From NCBI RefSeq assembly GCF_006715005.1, contig NZ_VFMJ01000001.1, positions 1,302,001 to 1,366,000 on the forward strand: 64,000 nt of DNA. Reading direction: 5' to 3'. This stretch comes from Serratia marcescens. GTDB lineage: Bacteria > Pseudomonadota > Gammaproteobacteria > Enterobacterales > Enterobacteriaceae. The notes beneath the pieces are model-generated. The model had not been told where the DNA came from. It saw only the letters and a program-made list of their open reading frames with translations, and ran no database searches. Positions 56,677-64,000 of this stretch are shown one piece after another; within the stretch, counting starts at the first letter, position 1; every line of letters begins with the position of its first letter. The translations under genes were made by a program, and so were the position numbers.

Positions 56677-58326
56677 ATGTCCAATAGCTTAATCAATACC
56701 GCGATGAGCGGGCTGAATGCGGCTCAGGTGGCGCTCAGTACCGTCAGCAACAACATCTCCAACTACAACGTGGCGGGCTACAACCGCCAGACCGCGATCC
56801 TGGCGCAGAACGGCGGCATGGCCACCATGAGCGGCTTTATCGGCAACGGCGTGACCGTCACCAGCGTCAACCGCGAGTACAACCAATTCATCACCAACCA
56901 GCTGCGCGGCGCGCAAAGCGCGTTCGGGGCGCAAAACGCCTATTACGAGAAGATTTCGCAGATCGACAACCTGTTGGCGAGCAAAACCAATCCGCTGTCG
57001 ACCAACATGCAGGATTTCTTCACCAACCTGCAGAACCTGGTGAGCAACGCCGGTGACGATGCCGCGCGCCAAACGGTGCTGGGCAAGGCCAACGGCCTGG
57101 TGAACCAGTTCAACAACACCGATAAATTCCTGCGCGACATGGACAACGGCGTTAATCAGCAGATCAGCGATACGGCGCAGCAGATCAACAGCTACGGCCA
57201 GCAGATCGCCAAGCTGAACGACGAGATCACCCGTTTGCGCGGCAGCGCCGCCGGCGAGCCGAATGCGTTGCTGGATCAGCGCGATCAGCTGGTTACCGAG
57301 CTGAACCAACTGGTGGGCGTACAGGTCACGCAACAGGACGGCGACGCCTATACCGTCTCCTTCGCCAACGGCTTGACTCTGGTGCAAGGCAGCAATACGT
57401 ATCAGGTGGAAGCCGTGCCTTCCAGCAGCGATCCTTCCCGTCTGACCATCGGCTATAACCGCGGCAACGGCGCCAGCGAAGTGCCGGAAGGTCAGATCAC
57501 CAGCGGCACGCTGAGCGGCGTGCTGAAATTCCGCAGCGAAACGCTGGACGGCGTGCGCAATCAGCTGGGCCAGTTGGCGCTGGCGATGGCGGACAGCTTC
57601 AATCAGCAGCATCGCGCCGGTTTCGACCTGAACGGCGACGCAGGCGGCGACTTCTTCAGCTTCAGCGGCGGCCGGGTGGTGGATAACACCCGCAATACCG
57701 GCGACGCGTCGCTGTCGGTCTCTTACACCGATACCGGCAAGGTGAAAGCCAACGATTATCGCGTCGAGTTCGACGGCAGCAACTGGCAGGTCAGCCGCCT
57801 GCCGGACAACGTGAAAGTCAACGCCACGCCGGGTACCAGCGCGGACGGCAAACCGACGCTGAACTTCGACGGGCTGGAAGTGAGCATCGACGGCAATGCG
57901 CAGGCTAAAGACAGCTTCACCGTGAAGCCGGTCAGCGACGTGGCGGGCAACCTGAAAGTGGCCATCACCGATTCGTCCAAGATCGCCGCCGCCGGTAAAG
58001 ACGACAGCGGCCGCGGTGATAACGAAAATGCCAAGAAACTGCTGGATCTGCAGACCAAAAACCTGGTGGACGGTAAGGCGACCCTGAGCGGCGCTTACGC
58101 CGGCATTGTCAGCGGCGTCGGCAACCAGACCGCTGCCGCCAAGGCCATCGCCACGTCGCAGGCCAAGATCGTGACGCAGCTGGGTGCGCAACAGCAGTCG
58201 ATGTCCGGCGTCAACCTTGACGAAGAGTATGGCGAGCTGCTGCGTTTCCAGCAGTACTACATGGCCAACGCGCAGGTGATTCAGACCGCCAGCTCGCTGT
58301 TCGATGCGTTGCTGAATATTCGTTGA
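56677..58326 (+). CDS. flgK: Hook-filament junction protein FlgK (HAP1)
   Basis: 549-aa hook-associated protein. The N-terminal SLINTAMSGLNAAQVALSTVSNNISNYNVAGYNRQT and the C-terminal EYGELLRFQQYYMANAQVIQTASSLFDALLNIR are diagnostic. The middle part is variable. FlgN is its export chaperone. Controlled by the sigma-28 promoter upstream. Confidence 0.97.
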   Translation: MSNSLINTAMSGLNAAQVALSTVSNNISNYNVAGYNRQTAILAQNGGMATMSGFIGNGVTVTSVNREYNQFITNQLRGAQSAFGAQNAYYEKISQIDNLLASKTNPLSTNMQDFFTNLQNLVSNAGDDAARQTVLGKANGLVNQFNNTDKFLRDMDNGVNQQISDTAQQINSYGQQIAKLNDEITRLRGSAAGEPNALLDQRDQLVTELNQLVGVQVTQQDGDAYTVSFANGLTLVQGSNTYQVEAVPSSSDPSRLTIGYNRGNGASEVPEGQITSGTLSGVLKFRSETLDGVRNQLGQLALAMADSFNQQHRAGFDLNGDAGGDFFSFSGGRVVDNTRNTGDASLSVSYTDTGKVKANDYRVEFDGSNWQVSRLPDNVKVNATPGTSADGKPTLNFDGLEVSIDGNAQAKDSFTVKPVSDVAGNLKVAITDSSKIAAAGKDDSGRGDNENAKKLLDLQTKNLVDGKATLSGAYAGIVSGVGNQTAAAKAIATSQAKIVTQLGAQQQSMSGVNLDEEYGELLRFQQYYMANAQVIQTASSLFDALLNIR

Positions 58327-58337
58327 TTTCATTGTTA

Positions 58338-58361
58338 ATCGGCGCCGATAACGGCGCCGAT
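58338..58361 (+). terminator. Perfect hairpin between flgK and flgL
   Basis: 10-bp perfect stem ATCGGCGCCG/CGGCGCCGAT with loop ATAA, 11 nt after the flgK stop. No U-tract follows, so it is more likely an mRNA-stabilising or attenuating element than a terminator. It also includes the string GCCGATAA but has no matching -35. Confidence 0.65.
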
Positions 58362-58385
58362 CGCTCAGAGTAAGGAACCCACAGC

Positions 58386-59345
58386 ATGCGCATGAGCACC
58401 AGCATGATGTACCAACAGAACATGAACGGCATCACGGGCAACCAGTCGCTGTTCATGAAGGCGGCCGAGCAGCTTTCCTCGGGCAAGCGGGTGATCAACC
58501 CGTCCGACGATCCGCTGGCGGCGTCGCGCGCGGTGATGTTGTCGCAATCGCAGGCGGAAAACAGCCAGTACACGCTGGCGCGCACCTTCGCTCGTCAGAA
58601 CGTGTCGATGGAAGAAACGGTCTTGGCCGGCGCGACGTCCACCATCGCGGACATGAAGGCGTTGATCGTCAACGCCGGCGGCACCGAAAGCGATAACGAC
58701 CGCCAGTCGCTGGCCACCCAGTTGCAGGGGCTGAAAGATCAGCTGCTGAACCAGGCCAACAGCACCGACGGCAACGGCCGCTATATGTTCGGCGGATACG
58801 TGAACGACAAGGCGCCGTTCGTCGACAACGGCGGCACCGTCAGTTATCAGGGCGGGGACAAGACGGTTCAGCAGAAAGTGGACGCCAACCGCACCATGAC
58901 CATCGGCCATACCGGCAACGCGGTGTTCATGTCGTTGACCAGCAATCCGAAGCCCGAGCCGGACGGCAGCGCGCCGGTCAGCAACGTATTCGAGAGCATC
59001 GATATTGCGCTGAACGCGTTGAAAACCCCGCTGCAGGGCGCCGATGAGGCCACCAAGCAGCAGGTGAACGATGCGTTGGCGAAAGCCAACCGCGGTCTGG
59101 ACAACTCCTACAACAACGTATTGAGCGTGCGCGCCGAGCTGGGCAGTCAGCTGCAGGAAATGGATCAGCTGGACAGCATCGGTAAAGAGCGTGACATGAC
59201 CAACCAGATCCAGATGAGCGCGTTGACGGATGCCGATCTGGCCGAGTCTATCTCGTCTTATTTCATGCAGCAGGCAGCGCTGCAGGCGTCGTATAAAACC
59301 TTCAGCGATATGCAGGGCATGTCGCTGTTCCAGATGAATCGTTAA
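58386..59345 (+). CDS. flgL: Hook-filament junction protein FlgL (HAP3)
   Basis: 319-aa junction protein of the flagellin family. The N-terminal MSTSMMYQQNMNGITG, VINPSDDPLAASRAVMLSQSQAENSQYTLARTFA and the C-terminal YIMQQ-like SSYFMQQAALQASYKTFSDMQGMSLFQ match E. coli FlgL. Cotranscribed with flgK. A strong terminator follows 110 nt later; in E. coli the sigma-28-dependent sRNA FlgO comes from this 3' region. Confidence 0.97.
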   Translation: MRMSTSMMYQQNMNGITGNQSLFMKAAEQLSSGKRVINPSDDPLAASRAVMLSQSQAENSQYTLARTFARQNVSMEETVLAGATSTIADMKALIVNAGGTESDNDRQSLATQLQGLKDQLLNQANSTDGNGRYMFGGYVNDKAPFVDNGGTVSYQGGDKTVQQKVDANRTMTIGHTGNAVFMSLTSNPKPEPDGSAPVSNVFESIDIALNALKTPLQGADEATKQQVNDALAKANRGLDNSYNNVLSVRAELGSQLQEMDQLDSIGKERDMTNQIQMSALTDADLAESISSYFMQQAALQASYKTFSDMQGMSLFQMNR

Positions 59346-59454
59346 GAGCAATACCCCGTTGCCTGACCGCGACGGGTTTCCCTTTAGTGCGCTTAGAAAA
59401 CACCTTCTCCGCCCCGCGGGGAGGGAGGCTTCTTGAAACCGGGCGCACTCGTTT

Positions 59455-59503
59455 GGCGCGTCACTCATTCTCCCACTACTGACTGAGTGACGCGCCTTTT
59501 TTT
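59455..59503 (+). terminator. Strong terminator of flgKL
   Basis: 13-bp perfect stem GGCGCGTCACTCA/TGAGTGACGCGCC with a 16-nt loop, followed by seven T residues. A very clear intrinsic terminator, with a 110-nt 3' UTR between it and the flgL stop. Confidence 0.93.
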
Positions 59504-59617
59504 CATCAGGAAAGAAATAATAAGATTGTCACCCCTGTTTAATGCGCAGCGGCATTATTGAAATCAGCGGTGGAAAAATCGCGATGGGTATTATTTTCCT
59601 GACGATAAATAGCGATG

Positions 59618-59755
59618 TTATTTCTTCTTCTTCTTCACGACTTTCCATTTTCCGCCGTCGGCCGTCTCGGTAAAAGAAACTCTAAATTTGTTGCTTTTCC
59701 AGTGGGTCAAGCCGAATAACCGGCGCGCCTTGCGGTTGCTTTTCGCTTTAATCAT
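59618..59755 (-). CDS. Small basic protein of 45 residues, family unknown
   Basis: Complete small gene: ATG at 59755 with AGGAGC 7 nt upstream, 45 codons, stop TAA. The protein starts MIKAKSNRKARRLFGL, continues THWKSNKFRVSFTE and ends in a run of five lysines. It is highly basic, with two tryptophans and a strand-like centre, so it could bind nucleic acid. There is no signal peptide or transmembrane helix. It lies alone between flgKL and fliR, which in E. coli is separate DNA. I do not recognise a family. The ribosome binding site, complete frame and biased composition support a real gene. Confidence 0.65.
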   Translation of the reverse strand: MIKAKSNRKARRLFGLTHWKSNKFRVSFTETADGGKWKVVKKKKK

Positions 59756-60112
59756 GATCTCGCTCCTGTGGTTAGCAAAGGTCGATGCTGCGCCCTGCAG
59801 CCGGCTGGCGCCGGACGCATTTATTCAGGGTGTAAGTTATCTGCCGCGCATTTAACCCTGCGTGGCTGCGTTATTTTTTATTTTTACTTTGGAGTCAGTG
59901 TTTTTATCGCCGCTGATGGCTAGCGTGGTACGGGCGATATTTTTGTTACCGGGACTATTCTAGGTCGGAGTTTTATTTATTCAAGCCGCCGGAGACATTT
60001 GAACCTTAATCTGGATAAAAGACGTTTCTCAGGCTTTTGTCCCAAGAAAGCGTTTTTATTGCCATTTTGTCTCAGGCGGAAAAGGGGAAAAGGAAGGGGG
60101 CGCCACAGGGAC
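59756..60112. other. Non-coding stretch between the small ORF and fliR
   Basis: About 357 bp downstream of fliR (minus strand) with several T-rich runs (59870-59900, 59960-59980). No convincing ORF, hairpin-plus-U terminator for fliR, or repeat was found. It must contain the promoter of the 45-codon gene on the minus strand. The rcsA and dsrB genes that follow fliR in E. coli are absent. Confidence 0.5.
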
Positions 60113-60895
60113 TTAGAAGGTCATGCCGCCGATCACCGCCGCCAGCCGATCGAAGATTTCACCGAACAGATGCTCGCAGAACGGCGCCAGCATCGGCATC
60201 ATCATGCCCAGCGTCATGATGCCGAAGGTCATGGTGACCGGGAAGCCGATCACGAAGACCGACAGCTGCGGGGTCATGCGGTTGAGCAAGCCGAGCGCCA
60301 TGTTCAGCGTCAACAGCAGGCAGATCAGCGGCAGCGCCAGCATCATGCCGTTGATGAAAATCAGCGAGCCGACCTGGGTTAACACCAGGAAGCCGTTGCC
60401 GTTCAGCGGCTGCGTTTGAATAGGCAGGGTATGGAAGCTGTCCGCCAGCAGCGAAATCAGCCACAGATGACCGTCGAAGCTGAGGAACAGCAGCATCGCC
60501 AGCAGGTTGAGCAGGCGCGCCAGCACCGGCATGTTCGGGCCGCCGCTGGGATCGAAGAAGGTGGCGAACGACAGGCCCATCTGCATGCCGATCACTTCGC
60601 CCGCCAGGCGCACTGCCGCGAAGGCGAACTGCATGGTCAATCCCAGCGCCACGCCGATCAGAATCTGTTGAATCGCCAGCCACAGGCCGGCGGCGGAGAA
60701 GATCGGGATATTGCTGGCGGGCAGCGTCGGCGCGATCAGGATGACGATCAGCCCGCCAAGGCCGATTTTGACCTTTTTGCTGATTTGCTTTTCGCTGAAT
60801 ATCGGCGCGGTGCTTATCAGCGCCAGAATGCGCAGCAGCGGCCAAAAATAGTGGCTGAGCCAGACGGTGAGCTGGGCGCTGTCGAAGGTGAGCAC
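60113..60895 (-). CDS. fliR: Flagellar export protein FliR
   Basis: 260-aa polytopic inner-membrane protein (about six helices) of the export gate. The family core FEKQ-like [29 protein letters not shown] and [23 protein letters not shown] are present. The start is GTG 60893-60895, right after fliQ (2-nt gap). It is the last gene of the fliL-R operon. Confidence 0.96.
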   Translation of the reverse strand: MLTFDSAQLTVWLSHYFWPLLRILALISTAPIFSEKQISKKVKIGLGGLIVILIAPTLPASNIPIFSAAGLWLAIQQILIGVALGLTMQFAFAAVRLAGEVIGMQMGLSFATFFDPSGGPNMPVLARLLNLLAMLLFLSFDGHLWLISLLADSFHTLPIQTQPLNGNGFLVLTQVGSLIFINGMMLALPLICLLLTLNMALGLLNRMTPQLSVFVIGFPVTMTFGIMTLGMMMPMLAPFCEHLFGEIFDRLAAVIGGMTF

Positions 60896-60897
60896 GG

Positions 60898-61167
60898 TTA
60901 GCCGATCAGGGTGGGCAGGTTGCTGAACAGGGTGCGCATGTAGTCCAGCAGCAGGTTCAACATCCAGGGGCCGGCGATGATGATGGTGGCCACCACCGCC
61001 AGAATTTTGGGGATGAACGACAGCGTCATTTCGTTGATCTGGGTGGCGGCCTGCAGCAGGCTGACCACCAGGCCGCTGATCAGCGCCGCCAGCAGCAGCG
61101 GGGCGGCCAGCGCCAGCGCCACTTTCATCGCTTCGGTGCCGAGCGCCATAACCGATTCAGGTGTCAT
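60898..61167 (-). CDS. fliQ: Flagellar export protein FliQ
   Basis: 89-aa protein with two transmembrane helices (about 15-40 and 50-75). Family start [25 protein letters not shown], then [23 protein letters not shown]. Part of the FliPQR export core. GGAG precedes the ATG. Confidence 0.97.
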   Translation of the reverse strand: MTPESVMALGTEAMKVALALAAPLLLAALISGLVVSLLQAATQINEMTLSFIPKILAVVATIIIAGPWMLNLLLDYMRTLFSNLPTLIG

Positions 61168-61187
61168 CTCGCGTTCTCCGGTCGGGG

Positions 61188-61949
61188 TTATGAATAGAAG
61201 CTCTGCGCCAGCGAGCCGAGCAGCAGCTGCCAGCCATCGACCAGCACGAACAGCATCAGCTTGAACGGTAGCGAGATGGTGGCCGGTGGCACCATCATCA
61301 TCCCCAGCGCCATCAGCACGCTGGCGACCACCAGGTCGATAATCAGGAACGGAATGAACACCGTAAAACCGATCTGGAAGGCGGTTTTCAGTTCGCTGGT
61401 GACGTAGGCGGGCAGCAGAATGCGCATCGGCACTGCCTCCGGGCCGGCCAGCGGCGGCTGATTGGCCAATCTGGCGTACAGCGCGAGATCGGTTTCGCGC
61501 GTTTGGCGCAGCATGAATTCGCGCAGCGGCTGCGCGCCTTTATCCAGCGCGACCTCCAGCCCGATCTTGTCCTGGCTGAACGGCAGGTAGGCGTCCTGAT
61601 AAACCTTGTCGAACACCGGCGACATGATGAAGAAGGTCAGGAACAACGCCAGCCCCAGCATGACCTGGTTCGGCGGCGCCGACGGCGTGCCCAGCGCGTT
61701 GCGCAGCAGCCCGAGCACGATGATGATGCGGGTAAAACTGGTCATCATCAGCAACATGGCGGGCAGGAAGGTCAGCGAGGTCAACAGCACCAGCGTCTGT
61801 ACCGGCAGCGACCAGCTTTGGCCGCCGTTGGCCAACGGCTGACTGATCAGCCCCGGCAGTTGCGCCAAAGCCGCCGGGCTGATGAACAGCAGGGCGGCAG
61901 GGAGCCAAACCGCCGGACGGCGGACGAGGGTATGAAGAGTCGAGGTCAT
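61188..61949 (-). CDS. fliP: Flagellar export protein FliP
   Basis: 253-aa core subunit of the FliP5Q4R1 export channel. It has a cleaved signal peptide (ending AALA|QL), as in E. coli, then [34 protein letters not shown] and the C-terminal [27 protein letters not shown]. The start at 61949 overlaps the fliO stop as ATGA; the N-terminal extension to 62219 lies in fliO and is rejected. Confidence 0.97.
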   Translation of the reverse strand: MTSTLHTLVRRPAVWLPAALLFISPAALAQLPGLISQPLANGGQSWSLPVQTLVLLTSLTFLPAMLLMMTSFTRIIIVLGLLRNALGTPSAPPNQVMLGLALFLTFFIMSPVFDKVYQDAYLPFSQDKIGLEVALDKGAQPLREFMLRQTRETDLALYARLANQPPLAGPEAVPMRILLPAYVTSELKTAFQIGFTVFIPFLIIDLVVASVLMALGMMMVPPATISLPFKLMLFVLVDGWQLLLGSLAQSFYS

Positions 61950-62350
61950 GCCGATTTTTCCGGGCGTTTCAGAACTTTTTGCATCAGTTGGCGGAAGTCC
62001 GCCGGCGTCGCCGCGTCGGCCGCGCCCTCGTCTTTCGGCGGGGCGGGCAGGGTGTGCAGCGGGGTGATCTGCTGGGCGGTAACGCCCAATACCAGCAAGG
62101 TGTCGTCGACTTCCACCACCACCACGCGCTCGCGCTGCCCGACCTGGCAACTGGCGCGCAGGTTGAGCAGCTTGTTGTTGCGCGCCTGCGGGGCGAAACC
62201 CAGCCGACGGAACAGCCAACCGGCCAGCAGGATCAGCAGCAGAATGCCGCCGAGCGCGCTGCTGACCTGCATCAACACCGAACCGGCCGGCAAGGCCGGC
62301 GCGGCGGGCGGTTGGCTGCTTTGAACGGTAACGGGTGCCGCGACGGTCAT
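61946..62350 (-). CDS. fliO: Flagellar export protein FliO
   Basis: 134-aa small membrane protein. One transmembrane helix (about 28-48, [14 protein letters not shown]) and a cytoplasmic SH3/SpoA-like part ([35 protein letters not shown]). It helps FliP oligomerise. Start and stop overlap neighbours by 1-4 nt. Confidence 0.94.
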   Translation of the reverse strand: MTVAAPVTVQSSQPPAAPALPAGSVLMQVSSALGGILLLILLAGWLFRRLGFAPQARNNKLLNLRASCQVGQRERVVVVEVDDTLLVLGVTAQQITPLHTLPAPPKDEGAADAATPADFRQLMQKVLKRPEKSA

Positions 62351-62766
62351 CAGCGGCTCAGTCGACGCATGCGTTCGGACGGGGTGATGATGTCGGTGAT
62401 GCGCACGCCGAACTTGTCGGCCACCACCACCACTTCACCTTGTGCGATCAGGTAACCGTTGATCAGGATGTCGAGCGGCTCGCCGGCCAGGCCGTCCAGC
62501 GCCACCACCGAGCCTTGCGACAGGCGCAGCAGCTCTTTGATGGTCATCTTGGTGCGCCCCAGCTCCACGGTCAGCTTGACCGGAATATCCAGGATCAGGT
62601 CGATATCCTGCAGGCTGCCGAGCGCATCCTGAGCTTCCAGCGACTTGAACACCCCTTCGGTGCTCGCGCCGGATTTCTCTGTCGACTGCTGCTCGTTAAA
62701 CGCATCAGCCCACAGATCGTCTACGGATTCCTTTCCTTCGCCAGACGGTTGCTTAGGATCACTCAT
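62350..62766 (-). CDS. fliN: Flagellar motor switch protein FliN
   Basis: 138-aa C-ring protein. The C-terminal SpoA domain has [56 protein letters not shown]. The acidic N-terminus is typical of enterobacteria. I chose the ATG at 62766 (AGGAAC upstream; length as in E. coli) over 62781. It overlaps fliM by 8 nt. Confidence 0.97.
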   Translation of the reverse strand: MSDPKQPSGEGKESVDDLWADAFNEQQSTEKSGASTEGVFKSLEAQDALGSLQDIDLILDIPVKLTVELGRTKMTIKELLRLSQGSVVALDGLAGEPLDILINGYLIAQGEVVVVADKFGVRITDIITPSERMRRLSR

Positions 62767-63763
62767 TGGGCTGTTCCTCACTCAGAGCATTCAAAATAGG
62801 GTTAATCAAATGTTCAACACGCAGGGCATATTGCCCGTTCAACGTGCCGTATTGGCTGGTCAGAACCGGTACGCCGTCCACATGGGCGATCAGGCGTTCC
62901 GGCTTGTCTATCGGTAATACATCGCCCGGCTGCAGCTTCAGGACTTTCGACAGCCGCATCGGGATATCGACGAAGTTGGCGATCAGCTCCAGTTCGGAGT
63001 GCTGCACCTGCTTCACCAGGGTTTCGCGCCAGTGGCTGTCTTCCTGCCGCGAGTTTTCCAGCGGCGGATTGGTCAACAGCTCGCGCAGCGGTTCGATCAT
63101 GGCGAACGGAATGCAGATGTTGAACTCGCCGGTCAGCGCGCCGATCTCTACCTGGAACGGCGTGGTGACCACGATGTCGTTCGGCGAGGTGGTGATGTTG
63201 GTGAACTTCACCTGCATTTCGGCACGCACGTACTCCACGTCGATCTTGTAGATGGCGCTCCAGGCGTCGCCATAGGCGTCCAGCGCCAGGCGCAGCATGC
63301 GTTTGATCACCCGCTGTTCGGTCGGGGTGAATTCGCGGCCTTCGACCTTGGTCGGGAAGCGGCCGTCGCCGCCGAACAGGTTGTCGACGGCGATGAACAC
63401 CAGACTCGGCGCGAACACGAACAGGGCAGTGCCGCGCAGCGGATTCAGATGCACCAGGTTCAGGTTGGTCGGCACCGGCAGGTTGCGGGCGAACTCGTGA
63501 TACGGCTGGATTTTGATCGGGCCGACGGTAATGTCCGGGCTGCGGCGCAGCAGGTTGAACAACCCCATGCGGAACTGCCGGGCAAAACGTTCGTTGATGA
63601 TTTCCAGCGCGTGCAGACGCTCGCGCACCACGCGGCGCTGGGTGTTCGGATCGTAAGGCTTGACCTCGCTCTCTTTGCCGACTATCGCTTCGGGTTCATC
63701 ACCCGCGCTGTCGCCGTTGAGCAAGGCGTCGATCTCTGCCTGTGAAAGAATGCTATCGCCCAT
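62759..63763 (-). CDS. fliM: Flagellar motor switch protein FliM
   Basis: 334-aa C-ring protein. The N-terminal CheY-P-binding peptide is ILSQAEIDALLNGDS. The middle domain contacts FliG (GGDGRFPTKVEGREFTPTEQRVI). The C-terminal SpoA-like domain (about 245-320) includes IPMRLSKVLKLQPGDVLPIDKPE. Length as in E. coli (334). Upstream is the end of fliL. Confidence 0.98.
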   Translation of the reverse strand: MGDSILSQAEIDALLNGDSAGDEPEAIVGKESEVKPYDPNTQRRVVRERLHALEIINERFARQFRMGLFNLLRRSPDITVGPIKIQPYHEFARNLPVPTNLNLVHLNPLRGTALFVFAPSLVFIAVDNLFGGDGRFPTKVEGREFTPTEQRVIKRMLRLALDAYGDAWSAIYKIDVEYVRAEMQVKFTNITTSPNDIVVTTPFQVEIGALTGEFNICIPFAMIEPLRELLTNPPLENSRQEDSHWRETLVKQVQHSELELIANFVDIPMRLSKVLKLQPGDVLPIDKPERLIAHVDGVPVLTSQYGTLNGQYALRVEHLINPILNALSEEQPNE

Positions 63764-63768
63764 AGTGA

Positions 63769-64000
63769 TTACCGCAGTATGAAGGCGGTGAACAGCACGT
63801 CGCTGACCACCTGCTTCGGTTGTCCCTTAACCAGCGGCGGGCTGAGCACGTCCTTAATCTGCGCCACCAACTGTTGTTTCCCTTGTTCATTGGCCAGCTG
63901 GCTCGCTTCCTGGCGGGAGAGCAGCATCAGCAGACGGCTGCGCACTTCCGGTAGAAAATCGTTCAGCTGACGGCGGGTACTTTCGTCTGGCAGACGCAGC
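63769..64000 (-). CDS. fliL: FliL, C-terminal part (cut by window edge)
   Basis: The last 77 codons of fliL are present and run off the right edge. The reading gives [23 protein letters not shown] and the terminal [21 protein letters not shown], the E. coli FliL ending. FliL is a single-pass protein near the stator. Its stop is 5 nt before the fliM start. The N-terminus and the operon promoter lie outside the window. Confidence 0.93.
   Translation of the reverse strand, partial: LRLPDESTRRQLNDFLPEVRSRLLMLLSRQEASQLANEQGKQQLVAQIKDVLSPPLVKGQPKQVVSDVLFTAFILR

Noticed and set aside
58344..58351. GCCGATAA string between flgK and flgL as a possible sigma-28 promoter
   Set aside because: No TAAA-like -35 element at the right distance; the string is part of the hairpin.

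Overview
The window looks like a chromosomal segment of Serratia, most likely S. marcescens. It is GC-rich enterobacterial DNA. It carries a type VI secretion (T6SS) cluster whose hcp gene is flanked by two Tae4-type amidase/immunity cassettes, in the same order I recall for ssp2-rap2a-hcp-ssp1-rap1a-rap1b of S. marcescens Db10. It also carries one contiguous flagellar/chemotaxis locus in which flhDC, mot-che, flhBAE, flgNMA, flgB-L and the fli genes lie side by side. Species assignment rests on recognised protein sequences and synteny, not on a database search.

Region 1 (1-24982, all minus strand) is part of a T6SS cluster. In order of transcription it holds vgrG, two small membrane proteins, a DUF2169/pentapeptide fusion, a second pentapeptide-repeat protein, DUF3540, a DUF4150 PAAR-like tip protein, an SH3-like lipoprotein, tssJ, tssK, tssL, tssM, tagF, tssA, tssB, tssC, ssp2-rap2a, hcp, ssp1-rap1a-rap1b, an AT-rich membrane ORF and the FHA protein gene. 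tssE, tssF, tssG and tssH are not in the window and may lie beyond the left edge. The cargo segment (about 1.76-5.4 kb) is visibly richer in A+T than the structural genes, and intergenic hairpins separate its parts.

Region 2 (24983-30508) begins with an AT-rich regulatory stretch upstream of vgrG. It then holds a LysR regulator divergent from pcp, a CurA-like oxidoreductase, uspC, a Cnu/Hha-family gene, and a 1.35-kb leader in front of flhDC. That leader has a good CRP site and an unexpected sigma-28 promoter.

Region 3 (30509-46560, plus strand) holds flhDC, motAB-cheAW, tsr, tap-cheRBYZ and flhBAE. FlhD4C2 is the master activator. MotAB are the stator. CheA and CheW relay receptor signals to CheY, CheB, CheR and CheZ. 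FlhA and FlhB form the export gate.

Region 4 (46563-47269) is a small RelE/HigB-like toxin-antitoxin pair placed between flhE and flgN, with a perfect operator-like inverted repeat.

Region 5 (47463-59503) holds flgN-flgM-flgA on the minus strand and flgBCDEFGHIJ then flgKL on the plus strand. An ERIC element abuts the flgJ stop codon. Near-perfect sigma-28 promoters precede motA (inside flhC), tsr, flgM and flgK, which gives a textbook class 3 map. Region 6 (59504-64000) holds an unannotated-looking 45-codon gene and fliR, fliQ, fliP, fliO, fliN, fliM and the end of fliL on the minus strand.

I found no tRNA, rRNA, CRISPR array or insertion sequence. The most interesting loose ends are the orphan sigma-28 promoter upstream of flhDC, the sigma-28 leader of motA, the 45-aa basic protein, the toxin-antitoxin pair inside the motility locus, and the PAAR-like/DUF2169/pentapeptide delivery module that has no visible toxin.
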